Positions 1 through 5,906 of a DNA stretch of 7,446 bases are shown in pieces. Below the pieces are notes generated by a model. The model made no database searches and was not told the origin of the DNA. It worked only from the letters and a program-made list of their open reading frames with translations. How positions within the stretch are numbered: position 1 is the first letter of the stretch; every line of letters starts with the position of its first letter. The position numbers were made by a program, and so were the translations under genes. Source of the stretch: an uncultured Cyanobium sp. (lineage in GTDB: Bacteria; Cyanobacteriota; Cyanobacteriia; PCC-6307; Cyanobiaceae); the NCBI GenBank assembly GCA_937919075.1, contig CALFOF010000097.1, positions 1-7,446 on the forward strand, in the 5' to 3' direction.

Positions 1-1
1 G

Positions 2-1243
2 CCCTGGTGGGTGATGCGGCTGCAGCCCCTGCCGCCGGCAGCGCTCACTCTGCGGCTGCCGGCGGGCCGCTGGACGCTCGCGCAGCGCCCCCTGCCGCAA
101 CAGATGGCACCGGGCGGGGGCTGCTGGGTGCAGCTGCCGCCTGCGGCCGGGCTGACGCCCCTGGTCTTGACGCGCCGATCTCCAGCGGCGGCGGCTTCAG
201 CCGCAACGCCGCAGGAGGTGGCGGTGCAGGCGCCGGTGTGGAGTGAGCCCTTGGCAGCCGGGCGCTGGCGGATCGGCAACGGCCTGCTGACAGCGGAACT
301 GGGGGCGGGTGGGCTGGAGCAGCTCTGGGGCGCCGACGGCCAGCCCCAGCTGGCGGCACCGCTGCAGTGGCGCCGCTGGCACGACAGCGGCGAGTTCTGG
401 GATGCCTGGGATCTGGCGGCGGATCACCGTGAGCACCCGCTGCCGCTGGAGTGGGAGCCGGCGCTGGAGCTGGTGGAGCAGGGGCCCCTGTGCGTGCGCC
501 TGGTGGCGCGGGGCCGCTGCGGAGCCAGCCCGTTGCGGCTGGATCTGCGCCTGCTGGCGGGCAGCCCCTGGCTGGAGCTGGTGTTGCGGGTGCACTGGCG
601 CCAGCGCCATGAGCTGCTGCAGCTGGAGGTGCCGCTGCAGCAGCGGGCCTGCCGCTGGGCGGCGGACACCCCGGCGGGCGTGCTGGAGCGCCCTGCGGTG
701 CCCTGCACTGCCCGCGAGAAGGCCCGCTGGGAGGTGCCGGCGATCGCCTGGACCTGCAGCCAGGCGGAGCGCGGCGGCCTGGCGGTGCTGCTGGATGGGC
801 CGCAGGGCGTGTCGGGAACGGCGGAGCGGCTGGGGATCTCGCTGCTGCGCGGGCCCACCTGGCCCGATCCCGGCGCCGACAACGGCCTGCAGCGCCTGCG
901 GCTCGCGCTGATGCCCTGCGCCGACGGGTGGCGTCAGGCGGCAGTTCCAGCGGCGGCCCGCGCCTTCCGCGCGCCGAGCTGGTGCCGTCCGGCCACATCG
1001 CCAGCGGTGCCGCCACCGGCGCTCGCCCTGGGTTCAGCCCAGCTCGACCCGGTGGCGATCGCGCCGGAGGCGGAGCCGGGAGTGGTGCGGCTCACGGTGC
1101 AGAACCTCTCGCCCTGCCGGCAGCCGCTGGGGCTCTCAGCGGGCTGGCAGGTGATCGGGCCGGCTGAACCGCTGCTGCCTCCCTGGGCGCTGCGGCACCT
1201 GCGGGTGCGGCGGGTGACGCCTGCTCAGGCTCAATCTTCGTGA
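2..1243 (+). CDS. GH38 alpha-mannosidase-like protein, C-terminal part (5'-truncated by window)
   Basis: The frame is open from the first complete codon at base 2, so the gene starts upstream; 413 residues plus stop are visible. This part resembles the C-terminal beta-rich domain of glycoside hydrolase family 38 alpha-mannosidases, which remove alpha-linked mannose from glycans. Family-like signatures are EFWDAWD (392-412), EVPAIAW (731-751) and LLRGPTWPDPGADNG (842-886); in family members the last reads roughly LLRSP..PDP.AD.G. The catalytic N-terminal domain with the nucleophile Asp is not in the window, so activity cannot be judged. Codons are strongly G/C-ending. No signal peptide can be assessed. 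The last 13 bases overlap the 3' end of psbN on the other strand. The family call is recognition by eye of the C-terminal motifs; the exact substrate is unknown. Confidence 0.72.
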   Translation, partial: PWWVMRLQPLPPAALTLRLPAGRWTLAQRPLPQQMAPGGGCWVQLPPAAGLTPLVLTRRSPAAAASAATPQEVAVQAPVWSEPLAAGRWRIGNGLLTAELGAGGLEQLWGADGQPQLAAPLQWRRWHDSGEFWDAWDLAADHREHPLPLEWEPALELVEQGPLCVRLVARGRCGASPLRLDLRLLAGSPWLELVLRVHWRQRHELLQLEVPLQQRACRWAADTPAGVLERPAVPCTAREKARWEVPAIAWTCSQAERGGLAVLLDGPQGVSGTAERLGISLLRGPTWPDPGADNGLQRLRLALMPCADGWRQAAVPAAARAFRAPSWCRPATSPAVPPPALALGSAQLDPVAIAPEAEPGVVRLTVQNLSPCRQPLGLSAGWQVIGPAEPLLPPWALRHLRVRRVTPAQAQSS

Positions 1244-1374
1244 TCGTCGAAGGGATCGGTGAGGCCCTTGGACGGGGGGCCGAAGGCGAGGTAGACCCCG
1301 AAGCCGGTGAGGGCGAGCAGCGCCACCAGCACGGTGAGCGCGATCGAAAGGGCGGGGGAGGAGGTTTCGGTCAA
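1231..1374 (-). CDS. psbN: Photosystem II assembly protein PsbN
   Basis: This small single-span thylakoid membrane protein is needed for photosystem II assembly and repair; it was once thought to be a PSII subunit. With the TTG start chosen here it has 47 residues: the family opening ETSSPALS, a hydrophobic segment at about residues 8-30, and the near-invariant tail FGPPSKGLTDPFDDHED. There is no in-frame ATG. The TTG lies one codon before the ETSSPALS motif where most orthologues have Met, giving the usual length of about 43-47. The next in-frame candidate is a GTG at 1413-1411, which would add 13 residues. Neither has a clear Shine-Dalgarno. It lies opposite psbH, the arrangement common in cyanobacteria and plastids, and its stop overlaps the end of the GH38 gene by 13 bp. 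Identity is secure; the start is not. Confidence 0.93.
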   Translation of the reverse strand: MTETSSPALSIALTVLVALLALTGFGVYLAFGPPSKGLTDPFDDHED

Positions 1375-1481
1375 GGAAGGGGGCAGCTGCTGGGGATAGC
1401 GGAGGTGGATCACAACTCTCGACAGTGACCGCGCCGGTCTCCGCCTCGACCCTTACAGTAACGATCCCCATACATGTGTCC

Positions 1482-1487
1482 GAGAGG
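1482..1487 (+). promoter_or_regulatory. Ribosome binding site of psbH
   Basis: GAGAGG ends 10 bases before the ATG at 1498. It is one of the few Shine-Dalgarno-like sequences in the window, and it supports the 1498 start over an upstream in-frame ATG at 1474 that would add 8 residues foreign to the family. Confidence 0.45.
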
Positions 1488-1497
1488 CTCACCCGCC

Positions 1498-1698
1498 ATG
1501 GCGCAACGCACCCCGCTGGGAAACCTGCTCCGCCCGCTCAACTCCGAGTACGGCAAGGTGGTGCCCGGCTGGGGCACCACGCCGGTGATGGGCATCTTCA
1601 TGGTGTTGTTCCTGGTGTTCCTGCTCGTGATCCTGCAGCTGTACAACAAGTCGCTGCTGCTCGACGGCATCACCGTGAACTGGAACGGCCTCGGCTGA
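1498..1698 (+). CDS. psbH: Photosystem II 10 kDa phosphoprotein-like subunit PsbH
   Basis: PsbH is a single-span thylakoid subunit of the photosystem II core, near CP47, involved in PSII stability and electron transfer between the quinones. The 66-residue product starts [19 protein letters not shown], has one membrane segment at about residues 28-48 ([19 protein letters not shown]), and ends in the typical lumenal tail [14 protein letters not shown]. This matches the family's cyanobacterial length; the phosphorylated N-terminal extension of plant PsbH is absent, as usual in cyanobacteria. The ATG at 1498 was chosen because it gives the family N-terminus and has GAGAGG upstream. The gene diverges from psbN and is followed by a terminator-like hairpin at 1715-1750, so it probably forms its own transcript. 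Confidence 0.97.
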   Translation: MAQRTPLGNLLRPLNSEYGKVVPGWGTTPVMGIFMVLFLVFLLVILQLYNKSLLLDGITVNWNGLG

Positions 1699-1714
1699 TC
1701 TTCCGGCCGTTGCT

Positions 1715-1750
1715 GGGCCTGGCGGCGCTGGCTGCCGGGCTCTTTGGTTT
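1715..1750 (+). terminator. Rho-independent terminator after psbH
   Basis: The left arm 1715-1726 pairs with the right arm 1731-1742 around a GCTG loop: 12 pairs, of which three are G-U wobbles and the rest mostly G-C. TTTGGTTT follows. It lies 16 bases after the psbH stop and before tatA, so it would end the psbH transcript and give tatA its own promoter. The T tract is interrupted by GG. Confidence 0.55.
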
Positions 1751-1789
1751 CACGTCTGTTCCTGCTTCAGTTTCTGACCCAGGCTTTCC

Positions 1790-2110
1790 ATGAACATCTT
1801 TGGGATTGGGCTGCCGGAAATGGCGGTCATCGCGGCCATCGGCCTGCTGGTGTTCGGCCCGAAGCGGTTGCCGGAGCTGGGGCGCACCCTGGGCCGCACG
1901 CTCAAGGGGTTCCAATCGGCCTCCACCAACTTTGAGCAGGAGTTCCGCAAGGCGATCGACTCCGAAGCTGACACGGTGGTGACCACCAACAGCGTGGCGA
2001 TCGCTGAGGCTCCTGCACCTGCTGCTGAGTCCGTTGCCGCTGCACCGGTCGCGGCAGTTGCTGCGCCTGATGCCCCCCCTGCCAGCGAGCCGCCTGCGGC
2101 GGCCGCCTGA
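1790..2110 (+). CDS. tatA: Sec-independent (twin-arginine) translocase subunit TatA/TatB family
   Basis: This subunit of the Tat system moves folded proteins with twin-arginine signals across the thylakoid and plasma membranes. The 106-residue protein has the family layout: a short N-terminal membrane helix at about residues 4-22, the hinge FGPKRLPELGR (22-32), an amphipathic helix to about residue 56, then an Ala/Pro-rich, probably disordered tail (about 69-106). Glu10 sits in the membrane helix; Glu is typical of plastid Tha4 and of TatB/Hcf106, while proteobacterial TatA usually has Gln, so sequence alone does not decide between TatA and TatB roles. The leader is pyrimidine-rich without a Shine-Dalgarno. 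The gene is 91 bp after psbH, with a terminator between them, and 54 bp before pth. Confidence 0.9.
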   Translation: MNIFGIGLPEMAVIAAIGLLVFGPKRLPELGRTLGRTLKGFQSASTNFEQEFRKAIDSEADTVVTTNSVAIAEAPAPAAESVAAAPVAAVAAPDAPPASEPPAAAA

Positions 2111-2164
2111 GCACAACGCTTCTCTTCCGCCGCTTCCCTTCTGCTGCTCCGTTCCGCCACGGCC

Positions 2165-2806
2165 ATGACCGCCTCTTCCACGCCGGGCGGTGAGGCCCGC
2201 ACGGGCGACCTCCAGTTGGTGGTGGGCCTGGGCAATCCCGGCGACAAATACGTCCGCACCCGCCACAACGTGGGCTTCATGGCCCTGGAGCGGCTGGCGG
2301 CGCGCGAGCGGGTGAGCTTCCGCGCCAACACGCGGATGCAGGGGCTGCTGGCGGATGTGGGCCAGGGGGCCCAGCGCCTGCGGCTGCTGATGCCCACCAC
2401 CTACATGAATGAGAGCGGCCGGTCGATCCGTGCCACGCTCGACTGGTTCGGCCTGCGTCCTGACCAGATGCTTGTTCTCGTCGATGACATGGACCTGCCG
2501 CTGGGCCGCCTGCGGCTGCGCCTGGCCGGCAGTGCCGGCGGCCATAACGGCCTGCGCAGCACCATCAGTCAACTCGGCAGCCAGGAGTTTCCCCGGCTGC
2601 GCATTGGCATCAGCGCCCCGGCCGATGATCCGATCACGCGCAAGGCCCGCACGATTTCCCACGTGCTGGGCCGCTTCGAGCCCAGCGAACAGGCCTGCGT
2701 GGAGGCGGTGCTCGATGAGGTGCTGGCGGGGCTGGGGGTGATCCAGCGGCTGGGGTATGAACGGGCCGGCAATCGTCTGAACAGTTTTCAGCCCACCACG
2801 GCCTGA
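2165..2806 (+). CDS. pth: Peptidyl-tRNA hydrolase
   Basis: This enzyme cleaves the ester bond of peptidyl-tRNAs released from stalled ribosomes, recycling tRNA in the cytoplasm. The 213-residue product has the bacterial Pth signatures: GLGNPG (21-26), RHNVGF (33-38), MNESG (81-85), VDDMDLPLG (106-114) and GGHNGLRS (125-132). By motif alignment to the E. coli enzyme, the catalytic His is His34, with Asn24, Asn82, Asp107 and Asn128 as the expected active-site partners, so it should be active. About 14 N-terminal residues precede the conserved core. The start is the only Met before the core. The upstream gap (2111-2164) is pyrimidine-rich with no Shine-Dalgarno; co-transcription with tatA is plausible but not shown. 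Confidence 0.97.
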   Translation: MTASSTPGGEARTGDLQLVVGLGNPGDKYVRTRHNVGFMALERLAARERVSFRANTRMQGLLADVGQGAQRLRLLMPTTYMNESGRSIRATLDWFGLRPDQMLVLVDDMDLPLGRLRLRLAGSAGGHNGLRSTISQLGSQEFPRLRIGISAPADDPITRKARTISHVLGRFEPSEQACVEAVLDEVLAGLGVIQRLGYERAGNRLNSFQPTTA

Positions 2807-2815
2807 GGCTGCTTC

Positions 2816-2833
2816 CAGCAGCGTCACCTGCTG
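2816..2833 (+). other. Small hairpin after pth
   Basis: CAGCAG (2816-2821) and CTGCTG (2828-2833) form a perfect 6-bp inverted repeat around a 6-base loop, 10 bases after the pth stop. A competing fold pairs GCTGC (2808-2812) with GCAGC (2818-2822). Only scattered T residues follow, so a terminator role is weakly supported. Confidence 0.25.
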
Positions 2834-2931
2834 CCGCTTTCGTTTGGCTCTTCCCGCCTCCGCCTGCATCTGCCACCGTTTGCTCCTGACTCCTTTCTGC
2901 TCCTGTCTGCCTCCGTGCGTTTCCTGCCTCC

Positions 2932-3189
2932 GTGAGCCGTCTTCCTGCCACCACCGCCCAGCTGCGGGTGCTGCGCCAGAGCTTCACCCAGAAGCTGCTG
3001 GAGGGCGAGGTGGTGGCCGGCGGCTTCGCCTGGACCTTCCGCTGGGCGTTCGATCGCGGTGAGCTGACCGTGGAGCCGTCGCTGGGCCGCGCCCTGATCC
3101 AGGACGCGCTGCTGCGCTTCCTGCTCAAGGCCGACTACCAGCTGGAGCCCGGCGGCGACTACGCCTTCACGGTGCGGGCGCGCTTCTAG
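2932..3189 (+). CDS. DUF3146-like conserved cyanobacterial protein
   Basis: This 85-residue protein of unknown function resembles, by recall, the cyanobacteria-restricted DUF3146 family: an N-terminus MSRLPATTAQLRVLRQS, a central GEVVAGGFAWTFRWAF (25-40) and the end YQLEPGGDYAFTVRARF (69-85). It has no signal peptide, membrane segment or Cys pair, and is predicted cytosolic. The start is a GTG, preceded by a C/T-rich leader with an 11-bp direct repeat (CTGCCTCCGTG at 2907-2917 and 2924-2934; the second copy contains the start codon). It is convergent with the YqgF-like gene, and the palindrome CTAG at 3186-3189 holds both stops. The protein is real by conservation; its role is unknown. Confidence 0.8.
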   Translation: MSRLPATTAQLRVLRQSFTQKLLEGEVVAGGFAWTFRWAFDRGELTVEPSLGRALIQDALLRFLLKADYQLEPGGDYAFTVRARF

Positions 3190-3689
3190 AAGGCGGCGGG
3201 CGGCAGGGAAGGGAGCCGCGTGAGCGGCTGGCCGAGGTGGCGTTCGAGCAGCAGCTGGGCCACGACATCGTCCCAGGGGCGGGGCGGCTGGCGCAGGCCT
3301 TCGGGCAGCAGGCGCCGCCAGCCGCGTGGCGGGAACAGTTGCCAGTAGCGCTGCCGTGCCTCCAGGGTGGTGCGGCGTTCATCCACCAGCTGCACCGGCA
3401 GCAGCGGCGCCAGGCGCTGGCGCCAGTGGCGGCTGCCGGTGCCATCGCCGAGCACCACGCCGGCCACGGCCCCTTCGGCCTGCCAGGCGCGCAGCTGCGC
3501 GAAGGCCTGCTCCGGCTCCAGGATCAAGGCGGCCAGCACCTGCTGCCGCGCCGGGTCGCAGCGCACCAGGCCGCACTTGCAGCGGCCTGGATCGAGCGCA
3601 GCGAGCGGGCCAGCGGCAGGCAACGGCAGGGGCTGCGGCTCTGGCTGCGGAGGCGGCAGGGGCGCACCGGCCGCCGGCGTGGGGCTCAT
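3186..3689 (-). CDS. YqgF/RuvX-like RNase H-fold nuclease
   Basis: Proteins of this fold process the 5' end of pre-16S rRNA in bacteria (YqgF) or are predicted Holliday-junction resolvases (RuvX). The 167-residue protein keeps the three acidic motifs: LDPGRCKCGL (32-41) with Asp33, VDERRTTLEAR (102-112) with Glu104, and PWDDVVAQLLLER (138-150) with Asp140/141. It is a divergent branch: residues 9-27 form a Pro-rich N-terminal extension absent from short E. coli-type YqgF (about 138 residues). The ATG overlaps the stop of the DUF3084-like gene (ATGA, 4 bp), implying translational coupling. It is third in the minus-strand ntcA cluster. The fold assignment is fairly firm; whether it handles rRNA or junctions is open. 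Confidence 0.75.
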   Translation of the reverse strand: MSPTPAAGAPLPPPQPEPQPLPLPAAGPLAALDPGRCKCGLVRCDPARQQVLAALILEPEQAFAQLRAWQAEGAVAGVVLGDGTGSRHWRQRLAPLLPVQLVDERRTTLEARQRYWQLFPPRGWRRLLPEGLRQPPRPWDDVVAQLLLERHLGQPLTRLPSLPPAAF

Positions 3690-4921
3690 GAGGGGCGCTT
3701 GGGCAGGGAGGGGGCGGTGGGGCCGCCATCGAGGCGGCGCAGCTCCAGCACCACCGGATCGGGTGTTTCGGCTTCGCGCACGGCCACGGCTTCAAGGCTC
3801 ACGGCCTGCCCGGCTGGCCGCTCACTGAGCTCCCGCCCCAGCTGGTTGAAGCTGGCCACATCGAACTGCACGCCATCCACCAGCGACCCCTGCCGCTGCG
3901 CCTTGGCGAAGGAGGAGGCCAGCAGCAGGTTGAGCCGGTTGCGCACCTGTTCGGGGGAGATCTCGTTGCCTTCCAGGCGGGTGGTGGCCATCACTTCGCC
4001 CTGGCGGATCACCTGCTTGTTGGGGCGCAGATCGGGGAAGCCGAGCACCTGCTGCTCGCCGCGCAGAACGTTGGCGGCCGAGAGGATGCTCACCACCCAG
4101 CTGCCGCCTTTCTGGATCAGGGCTTCCAGCTTGGCGATGTCTTCGCGGGGCACCAGCAGGATCGGCCGATCGACCGGCTCGCCTGGCAGCACCCGCTGAA
4201 AGGCCGACTGGTTGGCCTGACGCAGCAGGGCATCGATGGCGGCGCGGGCCTGGCCTGGCTGCTGCACGCTTACCTTGGCGGTGGCCAACGGCTGGCCGCT
4301 GCTGATCACCACATCCCCGCGGCGCATGGCGATCAGCTTGGTTTCGAGGTCTTTGAGCTCGGCCTGGCCGGAGGCGATCTGCCCCTTCACGCGCGCCAGT
4401 TCCGCTTCGGTGCGGCGGATGTCCTGGTCGCGGGTGCGGATGTCGCTGTTGAGTTGATCGCGTTGGCGCAGCAGCAACTGCTGCTGGTTCTGCAGGGGCT
4501 GCAGCTCCCGCCGCAGGCGGCCCGCTTGTTCCTCCACCGCCACCAGCTGGCGGCGCGCCTGCTGGCGGCCCTGTTCGGCGCGGCCCACGGCCACCTGGGC
4601 ATCACGCTGGGCCGAGAGGCTGCGTTTCAAGGCGGCATCACTGCGCTCAACGGCGTCGCGGCTGTCCTGCAGCTTCTGCTCGAGGCTGTCGAGTTCGAAC
4701 AGGCCGGTGCGCAGCCGCTGGCTCACGGCCAGCATCAGGCCGAGCGAAACGGCACTGATCAGGCTGCCGGTGAGCACAGTAATGAGCACCGCGGTGTTGC
4801 GCGGGCGGAGGTTGAAGAGGCTGAGCCGGGCCTTGCCGACACGGCTGCCGAGGCGATCGCCGAGGGTGGCGAGCACCCCCCCGAGGGTCAGCAGGGCCAG
4901 GATCAGCAGCCAGCCGGACAC
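3686..4921 (-). CDS. DUF3084-like membrane-anchored coiled-coil protein
   Basis: This 411-residue protein resembles the cyanobacterial DUF3084 family of unknown function. Visible in order are a membrane segment at about 3-20, a short basic connecting loop with GDRLGSRVGKARLSLFNLRP (21-40), a second membrane segment at about 44-66, a long Gln/Arg/Glu-rich coiled coil at about 75-200 (many heptad-like QQ, RR and LE steps), then a globular C-terminal region (about 200-400) with mixed strands and helices. The likely location is a cytoplasmic membrane with the coiled coil and C-terminus on one side. The start is a GTG at 4921; it gives the family N-terminus directly before the first membrane segment, without a clear Shine-Dalgarno. 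It lies 38 bp after ntcA on the same strand and is joined to the YqgF-like gene by an ATGA overlap. Function unknown. Confidence 0.82.
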   Translation of the reverse strand: MSGWLLILALLTLGGVLATLGDRLGSRVGKARLSLFNLRPRNTAVLITVLTGSLISAVSLGLMLAVSQRLRTGLFELDSLEQKLQDSRDAVERSDAALKRSLSAQRDAQVAVGRAEQGRQQARRQLVAVEEQAGRLRRELQPLQNQQQLLLRQRDQLNSDIRTRDQDIRRTEAELARVKGQIASGQAELKDLETKLIAMRRGDVVISSGQPLATAKVSVQQPGQARAAIDALLRQANQSAFQRVLPGEPVDRPILLVPREDIAKLEALIQKGGSWVVSILSAANVLRGEQQVLGFPDLRPNKQVIRQGEVMATTRLEGNEISPEQVRNRLNLLLASSFAKAQRQGSLVDGVQFDVASFNQLGRELSERPAGQAVSLEAVAVREAETPDPVVLELRRLDGGPTAPSLPKRPS

Positions 4922-4959
4922 GATTCAGGGCGAGGGGGTCCAGTATCGGCCGCCGGCCT

Positions 4960-5688
4960 TCAGCTGAAGCGTTTGGCCAGGGCTACCGGATCGAACACGG
5001 TGATCTTCTTGCGATCCACCTGCACGAGCCCGGCCTGACGCAGATCGCCGAGCAGGCGGGTGATGGTGACGCGGGTGGAGCCGATCGCTTCGGCGATCGC
5101 CTGGTGCGACAGGCGCAGATCGATGGTGATGCCTTCGGCGCCGGGGACACCGAAATCACGGCAAAGCACCAGCAGGAAACTCACCAGCCGCGAGGACATG
5201 TCGCGATGGGTGAGGGTTTCGATCATGGTCTCCGTCTGCAGGATGCGGGAGGAGAGGCCCTGGAGCAGCAGCAGGCCCACGCTGGCGTCCTGCTCGATGG
5301 CGCGCCGCACGGAGCTGGCCGGGGCCGCCACCAGCTCGACGCGGGTGAAGGCGACCGCGTGATAGAAGCGATCCGAGCGCTGGCCGGTGAGCAGGGAAAG
5401 CACGCCGAAGAGGCTGTTCTCGCGCAGCAACGCCACGGTGATCTCCTCGCCGCTCTCATAGACGCGGGAGAGGCGCACGGCGCCACGGCGCAGCAAGTAG
5501 ACGCGTTCGGCCGGGTCGCCGGGGAAAAAGATCGTTTTGCCGCGCTCCACGGTTTCACTGGTGCAGCCGCTCAGTCCGCGCATCACCTCCAGCAGGGTGC
5601 TGGAGCCGCCCGCGGAGGAGGTGAGGCCGCTGTTGACAGGCGCGGGGGTGGTGCTGGTGCGGCTGAATCCGCGCATCGCGCCGACCAT
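4960..5688 (-). CDS. ntcA: Global nitrogen regulator NtcA (CRP/FNR family)
   Basis: NtcA is the cyanobacterial master regulator of nitrogen assimilation: a dimer that binds 2-oxoglutarate and PipX and activates promoters at GTA-N8-TAC sites. The 242-residue product has a variable Ser/Thr-rich N-terminus (1-33), the cyclic-nucleotide-type beta roll (about 48-130), the dimer helix [16 protein letters not shown] (144-159) and a helix-turn-helix (about 194-216) with [14 protein letters not shown] and [10 protein letters not shown]. With a +20 offset to the S. elongatus numbering, the known 2-oxoglutarate contacts are kept: Phe94-Gly-Val-Leu97, Arg107, Arg148 and Glu153. ATG 5688 is used; an ATG at 5676 (residue 5) is an alternative. 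The gene probably activates its own promoter (see 5710-5751) and leads a cluster with the DUF3084-like and YqgF-like genes. Confidence 0.97.
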   Translation of the reverse strand: MVGAMRGFSRTSTTPAPVNSGLTSSAGGSSTLLEVMRGLSGCTSETVERGKTIFFPGDPAERVYLLRRGAVRLSRVYESGEEITVALLRENSLFGVLSLLTGQRSDRFYHAVAFTRVELVAAPASSVRRAIEQDASVGLLLLQGLSSRILQTETMIETLTHRDMSSRLVSFLLVLCRDFGVPGAEGITIDLRLSHQAIAEAIGSTRVTITRLLGDLRQAGLVQVDRKKITVFDPVALAKRFS

Positions 5689-5709
5689 GACGGTTGGACA
5701 AGTGGTTGG

Positions 5710-5751
5710 AAGCTACGGATCGGCTTCCGTGCTCCATGTAGCCGATCACAC
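5710..5751 (-). promoter_or_regulatory. NtcA-activated promoter of ntcA
   Basis: On the minus strand, GTGTGATCGGCTAC (5751-5738) fits the NtcA site GTA-N8-TAC with one mismatch (GTG), and fits the relaxed GT-N10-AC fully. Exactly 22 bases later TAGCTT (5715-5710) fits the TAN3T -10 box. A site in place of the -35 with 22-23 bases to the -10 is the known layout of class II NtcA-activated promoters. The implied start near 5703 gives a leader of about 15 bases. This supports autoactivation; it is inferred from pattern only. Confidence 0.6.
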
Positions 5752-5784
5752 TAACTGGAGGGTTCCCTGTGGACATCCGCCTGC

Positions 5785-5809
5785 AAAATCCCAGTGCCGA
5801 CGGGATTTT
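5785..5809. repeat. Perfect 8-bp inverted repeat in ntcA upstream region
   Basis: AAAATCCC (5785-5792) and GGGATTTT (5802-5809) are exact reverse complements around a 9-base spacer; a further T follows at 5810. It could be an operator for a dimeric regulator or a weak bidirectional terminator (A tract before, T tract after, but only three G-C pairs). It stands out as an AT-rich dyad in GC-rich DNA, about 100 bp upstream of ntcA and about 100 bp upstream of the CobO-like gene. Confidence 0.5.
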
Positions 5810-5830
5810 TACAATGTAGTACAAACGTAC
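5810..5830. promoter_or_regulatory. Palindromic -10-like element with GTAC repeats
   Basis: TACAATGTA (5810-5818) reads as a -10-like TACAAT on the plus strand and TACATT on the minus strand. It is followed at once by GTAC (5819-5822) and GTAC (5827-5830), four bases apart. GTA at 5816 and TAC at 5828 are nine bases apart, one more than an NtcA site. No good -35 is seen for either direction. It may be a second, constitutive ntcA promoter or a bidirectional start. Confidence 0.3.
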
Positions 5831-5853
5831 GCGCTAGGGGTGGTGTCTGATCC

Positions 5854-5881
5854 TTGATTCCGGGCCTGGCGCCGCTACATT
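5854..5881 (+). promoter_or_regulatory. Putative sigma70-type promoter of the CobO-like/dcd pair
   Basis: TTGATT (5854-5859), 16 bases, then TACATT (5876-5881); each box matches the consensus at 4 of 6 positions. A start near 5888 would leave about 19 bases before the ATG at 5907. Confidence 0.35.
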
Positions 5882-5906
5882 CGGCATCGCGAACCAACGG
5901 GTGTGG

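Noticed and set aside
45..1016. Long minus-strand open frame opposite the GH38 gene
   Set aside because: Its product is Pro/Ala/Arg-rich low complexity, typical of the antisense of GC-rich coding DNA; the plus-strand frame has clear family motifs.
1474..1497. Upstream ATG for psbH adding 8 residues
   Set aside because: The extra residues are foreign to PsbH, and the GAGAGG ribosome site lies inside them, properly spaced for the ATG at 1498.
1670..2869. 399-codon minus-strand open frame opposite tatA and pth
   Set aside because: It covers two well-recognised plus-strand genes and their spacer; the product shows no domain and is a frame shadow.
2834..2931. Rho-utilisation-like C-rich stretch after pth
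   Set aside because: Cyanobacteria are generally considered to lack Rho, and the tract resembles the leaders of the neighbouring genes.
3237..4199. 320-codon plus-strand open frame opposite the YqgF-like and DUF3084-like genes
   Set aside because: Low-complexity Ala/Arg/Ser product with no motifs; the opposite strand carries two conserved proteins.
5816..5830. Second NtcA site at GTA...TAC
   Set aside because: The spacer is nine bases, not eight (and six with the other GTA), and no -10 box lies about 22 bases downstream on either strand; kept only as part of the wider regulatory cluster.
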